Of a stretch of DNA of 17,213 bases, positions 13,586-17,213 are shown in pieces. A model generated the notes under the pieces. The model was given only the letters and a program-made list of their open reading frames with translations. It did not search any database and was not told the origin of the DNA. Made by a program: the position numbers and the translations under genes. Position 1 is the stretch's first letter, and each line of letters opens with the position of its first letter. The stretch spans positions 128,996 through 146,208 of the forward strand of contig HF996057.1 in NCBI GenBank assembly GCA_000432515.1. Direction: 5' to 3'. The DNA is from Bacteroides sp. CAG:545. GTDB lineage: Bacteria; Bacteroidota; Bacteroidia; Bacteroidales; UBA932.

Positions 13586-16138
13586 TTACGGCATCATGCC
13601 CTTTTCGGTTAACGTGCGGATCGCCCCGAATATGGACCCGGTCTCCGCCGTCAGCTCCATGAGCGGCCGTTTCTTCTGTATGTTGCTCTCGAAGGCCCAG
13701 AGCTGCTCGGGACAGGCCTCCACGGTGTAGACACCGGACCGTCCGCCGCCCCACTTGATGAACACGTCGCGGGATTTCTTCTCCTTGCCGGCCATGCTGA
13801 AGATCAGGTTCACATCCATCTGTGACAGTCCCAGCGGTCCGCTTATCTTTCCGAAAGTGTTCCTGTTGCCCTCCTGGCTCATGAGTATCTTGATGTCCGA
13901 GTTCTGAAGGATGGCCTCCCGAATGACGTCCGACGTCAGTATGTCATCGAGCTCCTGGGTGATGACCATGGCCGAGGTAGACATCTTGCGGGCAGTCTTC
14001 CACAGCTCACGAAGGTACGGAGCCATAGTCTGGTTCGATATTGCTTTCCACGCCTCATCGATGGCCATGACTTTGAACCCTTCAATTTCTTTTGACCGCA
14101 TCTTGATGTCGAATGCGTTGACTATGCAGAGCACGCACAGCGAGTAGAACTTGTCGTTGTTCACGCTGCTCAGCTCACCAACATCGAACACCGTGAAACG
14201 GCTCGTGAACAGGTCCTTAGGCTCTTCGGAGTTCAGAAGGAAACCGAACTGCCCGTCCAAGGCGTATGATGACAGCGATTCGACGAACTGTTCGCCGCTG
14301 AACGCCCCCGACTCGACACGGATTCCGTTTTTTGTGAGGAACGGACGCATCGTTCCTTTCTTTTCCGGATTGTCATCCCCATATATGAGGAACGCGCGTA
14401 TCCACCGAACAAAGTCATCGAACAGCGGGAACCGTATCGGATGCTCCTCCTCTAGCCATTCCTCGATGAATGATGTGACCAGATAGACTATGATTGATTC
14501 CTCGAAGTCGCCGAGGCGGATTCCCTTCTTGCTGTCAGTTCCCAGTGTCATCAGAAGGGATATGAGGAAATTCAGCGATGGGTCGTCACGTCTCACCATT
14601 CCATCGTCCGTAATCCAGCCACGGAATGACTGGAACGGACAGAACGAGAACGGGTGGGCTCTGTCCCAACGGTTATAGATGCCGTCGCGTCCTCCGCTCT
14701 CCTCCGCGACGACGGCGCAGACCTGCTCGTACGAACCTCCGATGTCGATGATGAACACGTGTTCGCCGTATGAGTACATGTTGTACAGGAGACTTGACGT
14801 GGTGAATGACTTTCCGGTTCCCGACGCTCCGTCGAGGAAGATGTTATAGTTGCTGACGAGGTTGGCCTTCTCCGCCTCCGCCTGCACGTCCAATGTCAGA
14901 GGAATATGGCGCAGACGGTCGGTAAGGCGCAGCGCACCTCTCTTCAGGCCGTTGTCGAAGGTCTCGTACTGTGCCAACGCCAGTGCGGCGTGCAGCTCCG
15001 TGAGCATGAGGTGCTCGCGGCTCAGCTCCGTCTCCGCCCCGGGCAGGGACGCGTACCACAGGACGGGCGCCGAATGGATGTCCCTCACGGCGTCCACGCC
15101 CATCGACGAGAGCGCGGCGCTCACGTCCGAGCGTATGCCTAGACGCTCCTGCTCGCTACGTCCCCAACAGATGACGTTACAGTGGGAATGGACAGCGCAG
15201 AGCTGCTCCTTGCCGGAGTCTTCCTTGAACAGGTCGTTCTCGTCGGCGTTGGCCCTGTTGGCTCCGTCAGTGGAGAACTGCCGCATGTATCTCGTCCTTC
15301 TGGAAAGGTCGGAGAGGACTCCCTGCTGCGAGTCCTTCACGACATATACGTTGCAGATGTGCGGATACCGCGACAGCATGAGTCCCACCTGCGATGCGAG
15401 ACAGAGGTCCACTTCCGAGGTAGCTGAACTCATGGAGTCCACGCGGCGCACGCTCGACACCTTCGATGGCAGGCAGTCGCTCTCCGAGAGGATGAACGAC
15501 ACCGTCGTCTCGTCATTCACGCGGACGCTCTCCGGCGTCAGGGCAACGTCAGAGAGCATCCCTGTGCCGAGAGTCATTACCTGTTCGATTAGGCCACCGC
15601 GGCCATCGGGACCTATCAGATCCTCATCTGTCAGTCTTCGTGCTCTTGCCAGTCCTCCTGCGGTAGCTACAGCAATAAACTCTTCGCTCCTGGCGCGAAA
15701 CTCAACCAGGTCTTTAGGTGAGGCAAGATTCCTGGGCATAGAAGTTCCGAAGAGTCCGCTACTGAAGGTGGAGCGAAGTGATGAGGACTTGCCTGCGAAT
15801 GTAAGGTAGAGGTAATGGCGACCTTCAAGATAATGTCTCCCGTCGAAGTGACGTTCATAGGCGCTATCAAGGAAAGCCGTCCTGTCTTTCGCCTTGTATG
15901 TTTTGTCCAGGTATATGTCCTGGCGGTGCACCATGGTCCAGTCCGGCAGCGCCCTTATGGCGGACGCCATCGAGCGGAGCATCGCGTCGTACGATGCCCT
16001 GTCCACGGTGAAGGCCGTCGGAAGGGTCAGTTCCCATCCGACGGTCACGTCGCCGCTCCGGGAAAGGATGTATCCGTCATCCACTCCGGCGAGCGGGAAG
16101 ACGGATTCCAATTCAGCTATTCTTCTGTTGATTTCCAT
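13586..16138 (-). CDS. traG: Conjugation ATPase TraG (VirB4 family)
   Basis: TraG powers assembly of the mating apparatus and substrate passage at the inner membrane. Counting from the ATG at 16138, the product is 850 residues, normal for Bacteroidetes VirB4 ATPases. The N-terminal domain begins RIAELESVFPLAGVDDGYIL, matching the family start. Walker A is GASGTGKS at 437-444 and Walker B is VMAIDEAW with D694/E695; ITQELDDIL follows in the region that senses nucleotide. An upstream ATG at 16183 would lengthen the overlap with traF; the chosen start overlaps traF by 22 bp and fits homologous N-termini. The C-terminus ends in AIRTLTEKGMMP. No frameshift or missing catalytic residue is seen. Confidence 0.94.
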   Translation of the reverse strand: MEINRRIAELESVFPLAGVDDGYILSRSGDVTVGWELTLPTAFTVDRASYDAMLRSMASAIRALPDWTMVHRQDIYLDKTYKAKDRTAFLDSAYERHFDGRHYLEGRHYLYLTFAGKSSSLRSTFSSGLFGTSMPRNLASPKDLVEFRARSEEFIAVATAGGLARARRLTDEDLIGPDGRGGLIEQVMTLGTGMLSDVALTPESVRVNDETTVSFILSESDCLPSKVSSVRRVDSMSSATSEVDLCLASQVGLMLSRYPHICNVYVVKDSQQGVLSDLSRRTRYMRQFSTDGANRANADENDLFKEDSGKEQLCAVHSHCNVICWGRSEQERLGIRSDVSAALSSMGVDAVRDIHSAPVLWYASLPGAETELSREHLMLTELHAALALAQYETFDNGLKRGALRLTDRLRHIPLTLDVQAEAEKANLVSNYNIFLDGASGTGKSFTTSSLLYNMYSYGEHVFIIDIGGSYEQVCAVVAEESGGRDGIYNRWDRAHPFSFCPFQSFRGWITDDGMVRRDDPSLNFLISLLMTLGTDSKKGIRLGDFEESIIVYLVTSFIEEWLEEEHPIRFPLFDDFVRWIRAFLIYGDDNPEKKGTMRPFLTKNGIRVESGAFSGEQFVESLSSYALDGQFGFLLNSEEPKDLFTSRFTVFDVGELSSVNNDKFYSLCVLCIVNAFDIKMRSKEIEGFKVMAIDEAWKAISNQTMAPYLRELWKTARKMSTSAMVITQELDDILTSDVIREAILQNSDIKILMSQEGNRNTFGKISGPLGLSQMDVNLIFSMAGKEKKSRDVFIKWGGGRSGVYTVEACPEQLWAFESNIQKKRPLMELTAETGSIFGAIRTLTEKGMMP

Positions 16139-16434
16139 GATCCGATAAGTCTCTGCGGTTTGACTTTGATGTACTGCGGGCATCTTGACATGGCCATTTT
16201 CCTGAAGAGGGCCTTCTCACTGATGGAACCCTGAAGGGCAACAACAGCCATGGCAAAGGCGAAAAAGAGTATCAGGAACAGGGCGATTCCGGCAAGCCCG
16301 TTGGTCGCCGAGCCTATCATGCACGCCGTTATGAGCGATGTCACGGCTCCGATTCCCATTGGAATAAGAAACCTTCCCTTGATGCCGAAGAACTGGACGC
16401 TCCTGTCCAGCGACCTGTAGACCGTAAGTTTCAT
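16117..16434 (-). CDS. traF: Conjugative transposon protein TraF (DUF4133, VirB3-like)
   Basis: TraF is a small inner-membrane protein thought to work with the TraG ATPase, like VirB3. From the ATG at 16434 the 105-residue product has the DUF4133 pattern: an N-terminal VYRSLDRSVQFFGIKGRFLI motif, two membrane helices (about 22-42 and 46-67) and a C-terminal KMAMSRCPQYIKVKPQRLI. The open frame extends upstream, but the start at 16434 lies 5 bp after the traE stop and matches the family. Confidence 0.9.
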   Translation of the reverse strand: MKLTVYRSLDRSVQFFGIKGRFLIPMGIGAVTSLITACMIGSATNGLAGIALFLILFFAFAMAVVALQGSISEKALFRKMAMSRCPQYIKVKPQRLIGSWKSTEE

Positions 16435-16439
16435 GGCTG

Positions 16440-16754
16440 CTACTTGAAGATGAATGTGTTCAACAGCTCCAGTGCTATCAGGCACATGATGAGGATGCAG
16501 AACCATCTCACCAGAGAGTCCTTGCTCTGGGACTGCGTCTTTTGCGACTCGATGAATATCATTATCAGGTACACGGCGGCTGCGAGGCCGATGATCATGG
16601 CTATGATGTCAAATCCATTGGCGCCAAGACCTGAAATCTTGTCCTGTGCCGCCTTCAGGAACGAGTCTGTCGACCCGATTCTGGCTGCCGCGGGCAGGAT
16701 GCCGGCAGTCAGCGCCGCTGCAGCTGCGCATATTCTTCTCGTAAGGTTCTTCAT
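16440..16754 (-). CDS. traE: Conjugative transposon protein TraE (DUF4134, pilin/VirB2-like)
   Basis: TraE is a small membrane protein taken to be the pilin-like subunit of the Bacteroides mating apparatus. From the ATG at 16754 the 104-residue product has a signal-peptide-like start (MKNLTRRICAAAAALTAGIL, Ala-rich to residue 24), a short periplasmic stretch, one helix at about 49-68 and a second at about 83-103, joined by a Gln/Ser/Lys loop (SQKTQSQSKDS). The start is fixed by a strong Shine-Dalgarno (AAAGGAGG, 7 nt upstream) and an ATGA overlap with the preceding gene. Its C-terminus is mirrored in the TraI-position protein. Confidence 0.87.
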   Translation of the reverse strand: MKNLTRRICAAAAALTAGILPAAARIGSTDSFLKAAQDKISGLGANGFDIIAMIIGLAAAVYLIMIFIESQKTQSQSKDSLVRWFCILIMCLIALELLNTFIFK

Positions 16755-17213
16755 GATTCTTCCTCCTTTATTTTGAATTCTCTGTCGAGCTTGCCCATCG
16801 CACCCTTGAACTTGCCTGACTTGCGTCCTGTCCTCTTTTTCTGCTGTGCCGGCTCGAGATCGGTCGCCGAAGTCTTCTCGCCGTCCGCGATGACCCTCTC
16901 GATGCATCCCCTGGAATCCATGATGTCCTCAATCGACAGGGGCATTCCGTCCTGACCCACCACGGTCATTCCCGACTTCATCAGCGAAACCAGCGCGTCG
17001 CGCATGACCCCGTCACTGCATCCGTTTCCGACGGCCGTCTCTAAGTCGGACTCTCCGTCGTCAAGCGGACGGCTGCCTGGAGACTCGATGAACGGGACGG
17101 CATCCTCCAGCTCCTCCGGCGCGGGGTTGTAATAGATCTTGACGTCGGAACCGCTGATCTCCACCATTCGGCAGACGGGGCCGCCCTTGTCGACCGCCAC
17201 TGTCGTTCCGCCA
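16751..17213 (-). CDS. Unrecognised protein upstream of traE, N-terminus beyond window
   Basis: The frame is open to the right edge (153 residues visible, the first being GGTT before VAVDKGG), so the true start lies outside. I do not recognise a family. The visible part has a short beginning with VRMVEISGSDVKIYYN-like beta character (CRMVEISGSDVKIYYN), an acidic middle (EELEDAVPF, DDGESDLE), a predicted helical segment MRDALVSLMKSGMTVVGQDG, then a Lys/Arg-rich tail (QQKKRTGRKSGKFKGAMGK) ending in acidic residues. No signal peptide or membrane helix is seen. The ATGA overlap with traE makes it a cistron of the same operon, in the place of traC/traD of CTnDOT; equivalence to either cannot be claimed. 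Confidence 0.75.
   Translation of the reverse strand, partial: GGTTVAVDKGGPVCRMVEISGSDVKIYYNPAPEELEDAVPFIESPGSRPLDDGESDLETAVGNGCSDGVMRDALVSLMKSGMTVVGQDGMPLSIEDIMDSRGCIERVIADGEKTSATDLEPAQQKKRTGRKSGKFKGAMGKLDREFKIKEEES
16762..16769 (-). promoter_or_regulatory. Strong ribosome binding site of traE
   Basis: AAAGGAGG on the minus strand, 7 nt before the traE ATG at 16754, lies within the 3' end of the preceding gene. It is the clearest Shine-Dalgarno in the window and supports the short TraE start. Confidence 0.75.

Larger units (their letters stand above)
6654..17213. mobile_element. Integrative conjugative element (Bacteroides tra type), one end plus transfer operon
   Basis: A tyrosine recombinase, two small DNA-binding proteins and a contiguous traE-to-traN set make this part of a CTnDOT-like conjugative transposon. 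The left boundary is a guess: it must lie between the terminator of the last chromosomal gene (6653) and the integrase start (6959), but no target-site duplication or tRNA end is visible to fix it. The element continues beyond the right edge, where regulatory, mobilisation and cargo genes would be expected. Confidence 0.85.

Noticed and set aside
14850..15809. Plus-strand open frame of about 319 codons opposite traG
   Set aside because: It is antisense to the clearly conserved VirB4 ATPase and has a Ser/Arg-rich composition typical of a shadow frame.
15560..15900. Apparently lower-GC stretch within traG, as a possible recombination patch
   Set aside because: The impression is by eye only, the reading frame is continuous, and no breakpoint repeats are seen.

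Overview
The window suggests a Bacteroidales (Bacteroidetes) chromosome carrying one end of an integrative conjugative element. Two things point there. Several genes are preceded by the Bacteroidetes -7 promoter box (TAnnTTTG), and the conjugation genes are the Bacteroides-type tra set (traE-F-G-I-J-K-L-M-N, MPF type B). The genus cannot be fixed from sequence alone.

Chromosomal part, 1 to about 6650. A MATE-family efflux transporter runs off the left edge (minus strand). Upstream of it on the same strand is aspartate ammonia-lyase aspA, with its own terminator and a near-perfect Bacteroidetes promoter. Diverging from aspA is a secreted S1/P1-type zinc nuclease, followed by the RNase P RNA gene rnpB. 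An exported endonuclease/exonuclease/phosphatase-family protein converges on rnpB, and its stop codon lies in the U-tract that ends rnpB. Next come a 2'-deoxynucleoside 5'-phosphate N-hydrolase-like gene (DNPH1/Rcl type), convergent GTP cyclohydrolase I (folE), and a small DUF2795 protein with a strong terminator.

Element part, about 6654 to the right edge. A gene-free stretch just upstream of a tyrosine recombinase carries a 12-bp tandem array, an inverted copy of part of its unit, another 10-bp tandem repeat, and a palindrome on the -7 box. It looks like an attachment or recombination-control region. The integrase (plus strand) meets, across a 15-bp perfect stem-loop, a minus-strand gene train that fills the rest of the window: an unrecognised partial gene, traE, traF, traG (VirB4 ATPase), traI-like, traJ, traK, a 47-residue traL-like gene, traM, traN, a DUF3853 DNA-binding protein and a MerR/excisionase-like helix-turn-helix protein. 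Gaps are 1 to 21 bp or short overlaps, so this reads as one operon for the mating-pair-formation apparatus ending in two small DNA-binding proteins. The integrase and HTH gene are visibly AT-rich, whereas DUF3853 and the tra genes are GC-rich, so the element looks modular. Relaxase, coupling protein and the other element end are outside the window.

The most unusual observation is that the protein in the traI position has a C-terminal two-helix domain that aligns without gaps, over its last helix, with the C-terminus of the pilin-like TraE encoded a few kilobases upstream. This suggests a VirB5-like protein fused to a VirB2/TraE-like membrane module.
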